From Dolomitihabitans soli (GTDB lineage: Bacteria > Actinomycetota > Actinomycetes > Streptosporangiales > Streptosporangiaceae): a DNA stretch of 64,000 nucleotides. The DNA lies in the NCBI RefSeq assembly GCF_022213955.1, contig NZ_JAKNTW010000008.1, positions 310,001 through 374,000 on the forward strand. Reading direction: 5' to 3'. The position numbers were made by a program, and so were the translations under genes. Positions 48,361 through 56,908 of the stretch are shown piece after piece. The notes beneath the pieces were generated by a model. It saw only the letters and a list, made by a program, of their open reading frames with translations, ran no database searches and was not told where the DNA came from. The number at the start of each line of letters is the position of its first letter. Positions within the stretch are counted from its first letter, which is position 1.

Positions 48361-51300
48361 TCAACGCTTGCGGCGGCGCTTCTTCCGGCTCCGATGGGCT
48401 TGAGGCTTTATGTCCATTGACAATCTAGGAAAAGAGTGAGGCGGAGCCTCACGCCACTCGATACTTGCTGCTGCAATGAAGCCCTTGCTTGCGGCATCGG
48501 CAAATCGGTGGGAGAAGTCCTCAGGCGAAAAGCGACGACTGCTCTCTGGCCTATTGTGCAACTCGAACCCGAAACCATAAAGGACGATTACGCGCCCCCT
48601 CGTTCTTGCCATCCTCCGCCACTGCGCCGAAGGCAACGCATCGGTCTCCGCCCAAATACCGCCACCTGAATCACGGAGTACCAGTTTCCCAGACTCTTCT
48701 CCCAGTCCCCATTCGTGCGCCATGCGAATGAACAGGAATTCGGAAGAAAGGATAAAGAATCCCGTGCGACCAATGGCTTCTATTTGCCCTTCAATAGAAC
48801 CGCCATCGGTTGTACGCGTAAGACCGATAAAGTACCTAGGCTCGAGGAAGGCTACGGGATACGTTGAAGGACGCTCCATCTTAAGTCTAGCGGCACCATC
48901 ACCGATGCGCGAGAAACTAGTTCTCGAGAATTCAGGATCTGACGTAAGAAAGAACGCGGCAGCCACATCCGTCTGTTCATACATTTCCCGAATTTCTTCA
49001 GGTGAAGGCTGTGATCTGAGTAGGCTGTCCGCTGATTCGAGAGGAACGCCGAATGTTGGCCTTTCCAAGAGCGAGGATTCGCGTTGAAGGTTCGATTCTT
49101 GTAACATAAAATCTCGTGAAAGCTTATTCTGAATTCCATCCAGTAGACTAATCCAGACTGCATTCGATTGTGAGCGATTCCTCTTGAGTTCTGAGTAGTC
49201 GATTCGCTTGAGCGCGGACGAGAAGGACGGGGCATCCATGCGTTTGGCTGCGGCAACGGCATCAAGCAGGGCAAAGCGCGCGTGGTCATGAGGCGAGACA
49301 GTTCTCATGAGCTCAGCAATATCGACGAGTTCAACCAATTTAAGAAGCAGGTCCGATGCCTCTTCGTCATCGGCGACCAGCCATGCGATAGCAGCATTAA
49401 GACCAACATTATGTGTGAGGACTTCGACAGAGAACCTAAACAGAGACCGTCCACCAACGTATGGGCGAATCTCCTCAAGTTCCGCAGAGGCCAGTTGCCA
49501 TTTGGATTGACGACACAAAGACTCAATTAACAGACGTCGCAGCTCCACTTCTTGGGAAAGCGGCGCGACACCCATTGCAAGAAGCTCTCGCGATCGAGAT
49601 TCGGCCTGCGCGCACGCATCTGAAGATATTAGGCGACCCACCTCAGACATTCCTACCAAGAATTCAGAAGCTGGAGTGGTCGGTAGGCTAGAAATAATCG
49701 CACGGAATGAATTGAGAAGCCTGAGAACCTGCCCCTGCACACTAGTAGCCGGTTCTAGATGTTCCAGGAAGATGACAACCTGTGTTCCGAGGTATGTTGC
49801 TGCAGACGCCCCATTATCGGCGCTGTGAGGGAGCTCTTCAACAAAGTCCAGAACCCGTTCCAAGTGCTGGATAATCTGTTCATCTGAGGCCGCCCCGATG
49901 GATCTAAGAGTCGAGGCGAGTAGAATCCTAGCCTGTACTGCTAGAAACTCATTTGGCTCAGCTATTTCTTCAAGCCATGCAATTTCTAGTTCCAGCAGAG
50001 TACGGGCCATATCGTGCTGTCCATGGGAATGGTGAAACCCGCCCAGGTTTCCAATCAGATGCGCTGTTTCATTTACCTTAACTTCCAGCCGTTGCGCATG
50101 GCTGATAAGCGTGGATGCATGTTGGGCAATTTCCCAGGAAAGATCACTTCTCCCAGTCTCCATCGCAACGGTAAGCCACCGCTCAACGTGATAGCAAGCT
50201 TGAGGAAGCGTCCGCTCAATCTCAGTGATGGGCTCAAATCGTGATCTTAGAACATCCTGGAGCACTGTGTTCATCGTTATGGTTAGCGTCGCGCCTGAAA
50301 GGGTCTTATCTATCGCCTGAGATAGCGGCTTTGAGTAGCGAACAAATGACACGTAGGTGCATACTCGTACGATCTCCCTTATTGGAATTTCCGCCTCATC
50401 GACCACTACTGCCCCGCGACCATTATCTGCAATGGACTGGACTGGAGCAAAGGCTGAGACTGCAAGCAGATGCAGAGGGATTTGGTTAGGAGAAAAATAG
50501 CATGCGGCGCGCAGCATTTCAATAGTAATGCTATAGAACGGTTGGTTATGTGCTAATAGCTCATGAATCCGCTGAAGTCCGAGCATTATTGCTGCAACAA
50601 GCGTTCGAGGGTATCCGAGTGGGATAGAAACGGTATCGTCAAGAGCCCGCTCCTTCACAAGAGCTAGATAATCACTTATCTGGGTGAGGCTAATTTCGCA
50701 GCTTTCGATATAGCCACAGGCCAACTCAATTGCTAGAGGCCAGTTTTCGAGAGTCTTGACAAGGTCTTTGATGTCATTCGCATAAAACGGCTGCTGCGTC
50801 TCATCCACGGAAAGCCGTCGAAATGCCAATTCGACTGCTTCTCCTTCCGTCATCAAAGGTACCGATACTGTGTTGCCTATCGGGCGCCAGCCAGCGCTGT
50901 CTGTAGAGGTGACAAGCACTTGGCCCTTGCCTGCCCGGGGCAGCCACTCGCGCGCAGTACTTAACGTTGCATCGTCGAAAACGATCAGCCAGGAATCAGG
51001 TATTTGTCGGAGGGCGTCGTGAACCTGCTGCCGGATTGAATCGACGCCGTCGTCGACTCCGGCAGCTCTCGTGGAACCGGAGAGTCTATTGCGGATATGC
51101 AGGTATCCCGTATAAATTGTATCCACGCTCGAGGCGTCGATCCAGAAGACAACCTGATATTGGTCCGCATACTTAGCTACGAACGAAGAGGCGATGCTTG
51201 ATTTTCCTATACCGGATAGCCCCGCCAAGATGCAGTATTTCGGCTTGGTCGGCGAGATGTCAGTCTTTGAGAGTGAGTCCAATATTTCCTGAAGGATATC

Positions 51301-52086
51301 GTTGCGCTGGATTTCAGGAACTGGCGATACCGGCCCATAGATCACACTCCACTCTTGGTATCCCAGAGACCGAGTTAGATGCTCATCATCCACAAGCACC
51401 TGCTCACGAAAATTGGACAGTTCCCATTCAGCGCTATCAGGGTCCGCAGCCCTACGAAGCACTTCTGATAGCAGGTAGCCTAAGACCAATCCTGACGACC
51501 GTTCGCCGAGTCGTGGATGTCGGTGGCTGCGAACTGCAAGCAATTCATCTCGGAGTCGTTGGCGGATCTCCTCTGAAGACCTACGGTCAAACGCTATACG
51601 TGCACGTCCTAACTGCTCTAACTTTGGATCTGAAAGAGAATCTAGCAGCGTCCGACTCTTAGGTGAGTTCTTGAACAGCGCTCGAAGTAGGTCAACGCGG
51701 TTACTCGAAGAGAGATCACGATTCATAAGGATGCGTGCAAGTCGGTCGCAATTATTGTCAGGAACCGCACCCGTAATCAGCTCGTAGCTCTCAGCGTCAC
51801 ATGCCGTGACTAGTTTAACAAGTACTGCAAAAGCTTCTGGCGCAGATACCTTCCGATTGTATTGGGCGCTCTTCACCTGCGCAGCTAATATGACATTTTC
51901 GGAACGATCGATTAGATCGAAATCAACGGAATCGACATTGTCTAAGGACGCGATACCCGCAGGTCCTTCAATGCGGCACGCGTGTATATCGAGCCTGTTA
52001 ATACTTGAGAGCAAAGCCTCTAGCGTTCGAATGTACTGAAATTGAAAGCCGCGAGCGGCTATACGCCCACCGTCTGTTGTACCCAA
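48361..52086 (-). CDS. NLR-like STAND NTPase with N-terminal nuclease-like region (candidate anti-phage defence protein)
   Basis: A 1241-residue protein read from TTG 52086 (AGGGG upstream). Residues about 5–95 begin GGRIAARGFQFQ and contain D55/D57 and QVK (70–72), the layout of Cap4/DUF4297-like PD-(D/E)XK nucleases. Residues about 255–560 are an NB-ARC/STAND module: Walker A GLSGIGKS (289–296), Walker B LIVFDD (367–372), TSTDS (393–397) and WPLAIELA (449–456). The rest to ~1050 is helical and TPR-like, then a beta-rich end with a basic tail (KKRRRKR). This matches Avs/bacterial NLR proteins, in which a C-terminal sensor triggers a nuclease. GC is clearly lower than in the flanks, so it is recently acquired element cargo. 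Nuclease activity and target are inference. Confidence 0.85.
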   Translation of the reverse strand: MGTTDGGRIAARGFQFQYIRTLEALLSSINRLDIHACRIEGPAGIASLDNVDSVDFDLIDRSENVILAAQVKSAQYNRKVSAPEAFAVLVKLVTACDAESYELITGAVPDNNCDRLARILMNRDLSSSNRVDLLRALFKNSPKSRTLLDSLSDPKLEQLGRARIAFDRRSSEEIRQRLRDELLAVRSHRHPRLGERSSGLVLGYLLSEVLRRAADPDSAEWELSNFREQVLVDDEHLTRSLGYQEWSVIYGPVSPVPEIQRNDILQEILDSLSKTDISPTKPKYCILAGLSGIGKSSIASSFVAKYADQYQVVFWIDASSVDTIYTGYLHIRNRLSGSTRAAGVDDGVDSIRQQVHDALRQIPDSWLIVFDDATLSTAREWLPRAGKGQVLVTSTDSAGWRPIGNTVSVPLMTEGEAVELAFRRLSVDETQQPFYANDIKDLVKTLENWPLAIELACGYIESCEISLTQISDYLALVKERALDDTVSIPLGYPRTLVAAIMLGLQRIHELLAHNQPFYSITIEMLRAACYFSPNQIPLHLLAVSAFAPVQSIADNGRGAVVVDEAEIPIREIVRVCTYVSFVRYSKPLSQAIDKTLSGATLTITMNTVLQDVLRSRFEPITEIERTLPQACYHVERWLTVAMETGRSDLSWEIAQHASTLISHAQRLEVKVNETAHLIGNLGGFHHSHGQHDMARTLLELEIAWLEEIAEPNEFLAVQARILLASTLRSIGAASDEQIIQHLERVLDFVEELPHSADNGASAATYLGTQVVIFLEHLEPATSVQGQVLRLLNSFRAIISSLPTTPASEFLVGMSEVGRLISSDACAQAESRSRELLAMGVAPLSQEVELRRLLIESLCRQSKWQLASAELEEIRPYVGGRSLFRFSVEVLTHNVGLNAAIAWLVADDEEASDLLLKLVELVDIAELMRTVSPHDHARFALLDAVAAAKRMDAPSFSSALKRIDYSELKRNRSQSNAVWISLLDGIQNKLSRDFMLQESNLQRESSLLERPTFGVPLESADSLLRSQPSPEEIREMYEQTDVAAAFFLTSDPEFSRTSFSRIGDGAARLKMERPSTYPVAFLEPRYFIGLTRTTDGGSIEGQIEAIGRTGFFILSSEFLFIRMAHEWGLGEESGKLVLRDSGGGIWAETDALPSAQWRRMARTRGRVIVLYGFGFELHNRPESSRRFSPEDFSHRFADAASKGFIAAASIEWREAPPHSFPRLSMDIKPQAHRSRKKRRRKR

Positions 52087-52214
52087 ACCGCACCCCTGAG
52101 AAGGTTAATACAGGATGCGTTAGTGTACAATCTGGATGGGGATTTTCATATAGGCGCGGAGGCTTCAGTCGTGTTGCGGGTATGGCGTGAGAGGCATATG
52201 TTGCCACGTATGAC

Positions 52215-52235
52215 AATATGGTACTTGTCCATATT
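52215..52235. promoter_or_regulatory. inverted repeat upstream of the NLR gene
   Basis: AATATGG-7 nt-CCATATT, perfect 7-bp arms, about 130 bp upstream of the NLR start in an AT-rich stretch. Plausible operator or promoter element; no binding protein can be named. Confidence 0.5.
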
Positions 52236-52356
52236 ATTAACTAGTGCGCTTTATGGCCGTTCTGTCGAGACCTTCTGCCATGGGCGCGCAAGGCTGGATG
52301 TCAGTACACCCTTCTGGGAGCCTCCGGCGTACGCCTGAATTCGGTCGTGTGGGTGG

Positions 52357-52397
52357 CGCTGGCCGCGACCGGCCGAAGAGCCGCAGCGCGGCCAGCG
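52357..52397 (-). terminator. GC-rich hairpin, probable terminator of the XRE–DUF5919 transcript
   Basis: CGCTGGCCGCG (52357–52367) pairs perfectly with CGCGGCCAGCG (52387–52397), and flanking bases (GTGGG / CCCAC) extend the stem with a mismatch. It lies 88 bp beyond the stop of the leftward gene at 52485 and before the NLR promoter, so it likely isolates the NLR transcript. Confidence 0.65.
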
Positions 52398-52484
52398 ACC
52401 GCCCACACGCGCGGGACGCCGCAGGCGGCACGCGCCTTGAAAGCGTACAGATAAGTTTCTTTCGATCTTGGTAGCAGCTCGGTG

Positions 52485-53219
52485 TCAGGGCATCTGGGGA
52501 GCTGGTCGGGCGCCGTTCCAGACGCGTTCGAAGCTGTCCAGGTAGGTTGCCGCGGTGCCGGCGCCTGCGGTGTCATGGAGGTGGATGACGGGGGCCTCGG
52601 CGGCGCGCATGCCGTAGACGTGGGTGTTGATGAGGAGTTCGTCGTCGGCACGGTAGATGGAGTTGTAGAGCACGGTGTCGTGTAGGCGAATTTCGATGCC
52701 CTCGACTTCATGGAGAGGCTGGCATAGGGCGATGGCGTTCCTGGTCCTGGCCGCCATCACCGCGCCGCCTATGGTCTCCTCCTCGCCGCGGGTCGCCACG
52801 GCTGAGCTGTCGGGGTCGCCGAGCAGGATGCGGACGTGGACTCCAGTTTGGGCTCGGTCAGTCAGTACATGCAGAAGCCCTGCATCCTCGGTGATGAACA
52901 GTCCGCTGTAGGTCAGGATGCCGATGTCGCGGGTCGCGGACTGGAAGAGCCGTCGCCAGGTGTCAGGCGGTACGGCCCAGCGATGCGGGTGAACAGTACG
53001 GATCTCGGCGGGCATGGCCGGCTGGTGCGGGGCGACGTCGGGCCACAGTTCCGCCTCGTCGACTCCGAGGAGGTCGGCGATGGCCCAGCGGTGGCGGGGG
53101 TAGGGGATGCGGCCGTTGATCCAGCGGTTCACGGTCTTGGGGTCGACGGCCAGTTGGGCGGCGATGTCGACGGGGTGAAGGCGTGCTCTGGTCAGGGCGT
53201 GGCGAAGGTTGTCGTTCAC
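52485..53219 (-). CDS. XRE-family regulator with DUF5919 (PLD-like) domain, copy A
   Basis: About 244 residues from GTG 53219 (VNDNLRHALTRA); a longer frame begins with a tail not present in its paralogue. N-terminal helix-turn-helix (about 12–50, LAVDPKTVNRWINGRIPY), then the DUF5919 domain: HPHRWAVPPDTW, ILTYSGLFI, RILLGDPDS, IEIRLHDTVLYNSIYRADDELLINTHVYG. The last part looks like a phospholipase-D/nuclease fold but no HKD motif is seen. It is similar to 55798–56538. Upstream lie two AGACGTCC repeats (53262–53282). Confidence 0.88.
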   Translation of the reverse strand: MNDNLRHALTRARLHPVDIAAQLAVDPKTVNRWINGRIPYPRHRWAIADLLGVDEAELWPDVAPHQPAMPAEIRTVHPHRWAVPPDTWRRLFQSATRDIGILTYSGLFITEDAGLLHVLTDRAQTGVHVRILLGDPDSSAVATRGEEETIGGAVMAARTRNAIALCQPLHEVEGIEIRLHDTVLYNSIYRADDELLINTHVYGMRAAEAPVIHLHDTAGAGTAATYLDSFERVWNGARPAPQMP

Positions 53220-53261
53220 GGCTCTACCTCTCGCGGCACCGTCGTTGCCTGCGACGTTAAC

Positions 53262-53282
53262 ACGAGACGTCCCCAGACGTCC
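53262..53282. promoter_or_regulatory. tandem AGACGTCC motif upstream of XRE–DUF5919 copy A
   Basis: AGACGTCC occurs at 53265–53272 and 53275–53282, ten bases apart (one helical turn), between the divergent genes at 53219 and 53381. The same GACGTC core appears at 54192–54215 and twice upstream of copy B (about 56560 and 56590). A shared operator is the simplest reading. Confidence 0.6.
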
Positions 53283-53380
53283 CAAGTCGCGGTGTAGAGA
53301 TTCCCGCCCCGGGAGGAGGCTCAACGGCACGGAGCGAGCACAAGCCGCTCCGACCTCCACACCGATGGGAGCCGTGCCGT

Positions 53381-53728
53381 ATGGGCGCCGTGCGAGAGAA
53401 CCAGCTGGCCTATCAGAACCATCTGCTGACCACGCTCAGAGAGGGACTCCGGCCCAAGGAGATCGTCGCGGTCCTGCTAGTGGACCACAAAGAGCGGCCC
53501 TGCCTGGACGTCACCGACGTCGCGTCCCGTAGCCGCCGGGTCTACGTCCACACCTCGTTCCAGTGGTTCTACTGGGGTGACCAGCTCGATGAGCGGGTCT
53601 CGTGCTTGCGGCCGTTCGCCGCGGTCGAGGCGGTCGCCGAGGCCGCCCGGCTGGGCTGGCGTGAGGGCGAGCAGGGAGAACTCGGCATCGACATCAGCAA
53701 GATCATCCAGACGTATCGCTCCTCCTGA
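53381..53728 (+). CDS. hypothetical element-borne protein
   Basis: A 115-residue soluble protein (MGAVRENQLAYQNHLLTTL…), divergent from the XRE–DUF5919 gene. The stop overlaps the start of the next gene (TGATG), so it is co-translated with the dual GntR regulator. Conserved-looking central part: VLLVDHKERPCLDVTD and TSFQWFYWGDQ. No known domain. Confidence 0.75.
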   Translation: MGAVRENQLAYQNHLLTTLREGLRPKEIVAVLLVDHKERPCLDVTDVASRSRRVYVHTSFQWFYWGDQLDERVSCLRPFAAVEAVAEAARLGWREGEQGELGIDISKIIQTYRSS

Positions 53729-54195
53729 TGGAGCCGCAGAACGGTAGACCGCTGACCGGATGGCGCGTCTACGCCCAAATCGCCGACGTCCTTCGCGAAC
53801 AGATCGCCTCGGGGCACTTTCCGGCGGGTGGTGCTCTGCCGTCGGAGTTGGCGCTGTCCGGGCAGTTCCGGGTCGCCCGGACTACGGTGCGGCGGGCGCT
53901 GGCGGTTCTGCGGGACGAAGGGCTGATCGTGACGATCCGGTCCAAGGGCCACGTGGTGAAGGGCGGTATCGAGACCTTGGCGTACCGACATGAGGTGATC
54001 GCGGATGACCTGCGAGCGCAGATCCACCGCGGTGAGCTGACCGCCGGAGCCATGCTGCCCAGTGAGGCCAGCCTGCGACAGCGGCACTCGGCCTCCCGCA
54101 CCACGGTCCGCCACGCGCTCAGCGCGCTGGAGCGGGAAGGACTGATCGTTAGCGAGCAGGGGAAGGGCCGGTTCGTTTGCCCCGCTACCGGGTGA
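53728..54195 (+). CDS. regulator with two tandem GntR-type DNA-binding domains
   Basis: 155 residues made of two complete GntR winged helices in series: residues about 14–72 (VYAQIADVLREQIASGHFPAGGALPSE…) and about 88–150 (RHEVIADDLRAQIHRGELTAGAMLPSE…). Single GntR proteins of this type (KorSA-like) repress transfer genes in actinomycete elements. A fused dimer could bind its operator without dimerising. A perfect inverted repeat at 54192–54215 overlaps its stop codon. Confidence 0.85.
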   Translation: MEPQNGRPLTGWRVYAQIADVLREQIASGHFPAGGALPSELALSGQFRVARTTVRRALAVLRDEGLIVTIRSKGHVVKGGIETLAYRHEVIADDLRAQIHRGELTAGAMLPSEASLRQRHSASRTTVRHALSALEREGLIVSEQGKGRFVCPATG

Positions 54196-54215
54196 GACGT
54201 CCTGAGACGTCTCAC
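54192..54215. promoter_or_regulatory. palindrome GTGAGACGTC…GACGTCTCAC
   Basis: Perfect 10-bp arms separated by CTGA, just before the HD-domain gene. Contains the GACGTC core found upstream of both XRE–DUF5919 genes. Probable operator for an element regulator. Confidence 0.7.
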
Positions 54216-54253
54216 CCCCAGACCTGGATTCCGCCCCAGGGGCGGCGTCTATC

Positions 54254-54811
54254 GTGACCCGCATGGGACAAGCTGAATGGGCTCGTGACCTGGCCCGGAA
54301 CCTGCTGGAAGGCCCGTTGCCGCGCCGCTGGGCGCACACGCAAGGAGTAGCGGCGCGCGCCGAGTCGCTGGCGCCGATTCTCGGCGAGGAGGCTGATCTG
54401 CTGACCGCCTCGGCGTGGTTGCACGACATCGGCTACTCGCCCGCGCTCGTCGTCACCGGCCTTCACTCACTCGATGGTGCCCGCTATCTGCGTGACGTCC
54501 ACCAGGCCGACGACAAGCTGACCCGGCTCGTCGCCCATCACTCGTGCGCGGTTTATGAGGCGACCGAGCGCGGCCTGATCGACGCGTTGAACGCCGAGTT
54601 CGACCAGGAGCGCCCGGAACTGGTCACGGCGCTGACCTACGCCGACATGACCACCAGCCCGGACGGCCTGCCCCTGGAGGTCGGTGACCGGCTGGCGGAG
54701 ATCCATTCCCGGTACGGCCCCGAGCACCTGGTCAGCCGGTCGATCAGCAACGCCACCCCGTGCATCACCTCGGCCGTGCACGCCGTACAGTCCGCATTGG
54801 GGCGACGCTGA
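54254..54811 (+). CDS. HD-domain protein (predicted phosphohydrolase)
   Basis: A 185-residue protein with a metal-binding HD motif (ASAWLHDIGYSPALV, about residue 60) and further His residues (TQGVAARAE; VAHHSC). HD proteins of this small type remove phosphates from nucleotides or oligonucleotides. Start at GTG 54254 or ATG 54263. It belongs to a run of nucleotide-handling genes (HD, HIT, Nudix) in the element. Confidence 0.85.
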   Translation: MTRMGQAEWARDLARNLLEGPLPRRWAHTQGVAARAESLAPILGEEADLLTASAWLHDIGYSPALVVTGLHSLDGARYLRDVHQADDKLTRLVAHHSCAVYEATERGLIDALNAEFDQERPELVTALTYADMTTSPDGLPLEVGDRLAEIHSRYGPEHLVSRSISNATPCITSAVHAVQSALGRR

Positions 54812-54853
54812 GACCTGGTCAGGGCAGGCGCCGAGCTCGTAGCATCGGACGGC

Positions 54854-55306
54854 ATGACGGCCTCCCCAGGTTGCTACACCTGTGATCAGGAAGCGCAGTT
54901 CGACGCACTCCCGCCACGGGAGAGGATCGCGGCGGACGATTGCTGGCGGGTGGCCCATGCGATCAACACGGCGTTGCCAGGATGGCTGGTGCTGCTCCCC
55001 CGGCGCCATGTCACGACCGTCGCGGACCTGACCTATGCCGAGGCGTCCGCGCTCGGTCTCTGGCAGGTCCGGCTGTCGCGGGCGCTCCACAAGGTGACCG
55101 GCTGCGTGAAGACGTACGTGGTGCAGTTCGCCGAGTTGGAAGGCTTCAGCCACGTGCACTTTCACATCGTGCCGCGCATGCCGGACCTGCCGCGTGAACT
55201 TCGTGGACCTGATGTGTTCGGGCTCATGGGACGTACCGCTACCGACAGCGTCCCGGCCGATCAAATGGACGAGATCGCCGTCAAACTCGGCCGACTCCTC
55301 TCATAG
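54854..55306 (+). CDS. HIT-family protein
   Basis: 150 residues with the histidine triad HVHFHIVPR (about 99–107) of nucleotidyl hydrolases/transferases such as Hint. An N-terminal CYTCD may bind zinc. It likely splits a nucleotidyl phosphoramidate or diadenosine compound. It lies 42 bp after the HD gene, probably in the same transcript. Confidence 0.88.
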   Translation: MTASPGCYTCDQEAQFDALPPRERIAADDCWRVAHAINTALPGWLVLLPRRHVTTVADLTYAEASALGLWQVRLSRALHKVTGCVKTYVVQFAELEGFSHVHFHIVPRMPDLPRELRGPDVFGLMGRTATDSVPADQMDEIAVKLGRLLS

Positions 55307-55321
55307 CGGCAGGAGGGGCGT

Positions 55322-55801
55322 CTACCCGATGTACGGCCCGCCGCCGGCTAGGACGTGCTCGATTCGCAGCCGCATCGACCGGTCCATCGGCAGCGTGCCG
55401 ACCCGATCGCGGGGCACCCACCGCACCTCGCGGGACTCCTCGCTCGGCGTCGGCTCGCCGCCGACGGGACGGCCGCTCAGCACGATGGAGAACTCCTGGC
55501 GGGCCTCGCCGTTGGAGGTGTAGAGGATGACGTGCCGGGGGTCGGTGTAGGTGCCGACGATGCCGGTGATCTCACACCTGATCCCGGTCTCCTCCACCGT
55601 CTCCCGCACCGCCGCCTGGGGCAGCGACTCTCCCAGGTCGACCGCCCCGCCGGGGAGCGCCCAGTTGTCGTTGTCGGTGCGGTGGATCATCAGCAGATCT
55701 CCCGCGTCGTTGGTCACCGCCACGTTCACCGAGGGGACGAGGCTGTTGGGGGTGGGAGCCTCGGGGTCGTCGTAGAAGTCCAGCCGGCGGCCCACGGTCA
55801 C
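55322..55801 (-). CDS. Nudix hydrolase
   Basis: 159 residues from GTG 55801, whose start overlaps the stop of XRE–DUF5919 copy B (GTGA). The Nudix box is complete: GGAVDLGESLPQAAVRETVEETG (residues ~53–75 pattern GX5EX7REUXEEXG). In the Streptomyces element pSAM2 a Nudix protein (Pif) blocks redundant transfer between element-bearing cells, so a similar immunity function is possible. The overlap with a regulator gene supports a control role. Confidence 0.9.
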   Translation of the reverse strand: MTVGRRLDFYDDPEAPTPNSLVPSVNVAVTNDAGDLLMIHRTDNDNWALPGGAVDLGESLPQAAVRETVEETGIRCEITGIVGTYTDPRHVILYTSNGEARQEFSIVLSGRPVGGEPTPSEESREVRWVPRDRVGTLPMDRSMRLRIEHVLAGGGPYIG

Positions 55802-56538
55802 GGCCCTACCGGGACGGCCCGGTCCCACACGGAATCGAAGCTGTCGGTGTAGGCGGAGACCATGCCGCCTCCGGTGACCCTGCGCAGGTGCATGACCGGG
55901 GCGTCCGCGGCGAACTTGCCGTAGATGTGGGTGTTGACCAGAAGGTGATCGTCGCCGCGGTAGATGGAGTTGTACAGGATCGTGTCATGCAACCGGATCT
56001 CCACCCCGTCCACCTGCCGGAGCGCCTGGTAGTACCGCAGCGCGGTCCTGATCTGTGCGGCCAGCCCGTCGCCGACGCCTTCGTCCTCGCCTCGCTGGGC
56101 GACCTCGCGGCAGTCCGGATCGCCGAGCAGGATGCGTACCCGCGTACCCGTCCCGGCCTTCTCGGCGAACAGGCGGAGCAAGCCGGTGTCCTGGGCGACG
56201 AAGACGCCGCTGTAGACCAGCACGCCGATCTCCTGCTGAGCCTGGGAGAAGAGTCGTCCCCATGCGTCCCGGGGTACGGCCCAGCGGTGCGGGTAGACGG
56301 TGACGATCTCACTCTCCGACACCGCCGCCGTCTGCTGCGGGGTCAGCGCGTCGGGCCACAGGTACGCCTCGTCCACGCCGAGCAGCCGGGCGACCGCGAA
56401 TCGATGCTTTCGGTACGGTATGCGGCCCTGGGTGATCCACCGTTCCACCGTCTTGGCGTCGACCTGGACGGCCTCGGCCAGCGCGTCGACGGTGGTGCCG
56501 TGTTCGAGAAGGGCCACCCGTAGCCGCTCGTTGGCCAT
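55798..56538 (-). CDS. XRE-family regulator with DUF5919 (PLD-like) domain, copy B
   Basis: 246 residues from ATG 56538 (MANERLRVALLEHG); an earlier in-frame start is less likely. Same layout as copy A: helix-turn-helix with VDAKTVERWITQGRIPY, then VYPHRWAVPRDAW, VLVYSGVFVAQD, RILLGDPDCRE, IRLHDTILYNSIYRGDD. The stop overlaps the Nudix start. GACGTCT motifs lie just upstream (about 56560 and 56590). The two copies suggest a bistable or paired switch. Confidence 0.88.
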   Translation of the reverse strand: MANERLRVALLEHGTTVDALAEAVQVDAKTVERWITQGRIPYRKHRFAVARLLGVDEAYLWPDALTPQQTAAVSESEIVTVYPHRWAVPRDAWGRLFSQAQQEIGVLVYSGVFVAQDTGLLRLFAEKAGTGTRVRILLGDPDCREVAQRGEDEGVGDGLAAQIRTALRYYQALRQVDGVEIRLHDTILYNSIYRGDDHLLVNTHIYGKFAADAPVMHLRRVTGGGMVSAYTDSFDSVWDRAVPVGP

Positions 56539-56692
56539 TCCACCTGCCCTGTTGCCGGGGACGTCTGAGGACCTGGCAATCGTAGACCGGACGTCTTGAA
56601 CATGTCCCGTCCTGTAGTGATCTCGTCCTGCCTCTTCGGCGCACTCTCGGTATCGCAAGGCAACACGTACAGCGACCGAGAGGAGAACTCAC

Positions 56693-56908
56693 ATGATCAT
56701 CCGAATCCCGGCGATCGACGAAACCCCTGCCTGTGGATGCGGTGCGGCGCTGGAGGAGGGACAGGGCCTCTGCCGCAAGTGCCGCGCCCGTGACCGCTGG
56801 ATGAGGCGTCGCACCGCCGGGCGCAGGAACGGCAGACGCAGCGCAGAGACCCGTCGCCCCGGCACCCGCTCGAACGGCCTCGCCCAGGCGGGGGTGACCT
56901 GGACATGA
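56693..56908 (+). CDS. small zinc-ribbon-like protein
   Basis: 71 residues with CGCGAALEEGQGLCRKC (four-cysteine site, residues ~14–30) and a very basic tail (MRRRTAGRRNGRRSAETRR). Likely DNA- or RNA-binding. Stop overlaps the next start (ATGA). Typical small gene of the element's transfer region. Confidence 0.72.
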   Translation: MIIRIPAIDETPACGCGAALEEGQGLCRKCRARDRWMRRRTAGRRNGRRSAETRRPGTRSNGLAQAGVTWT

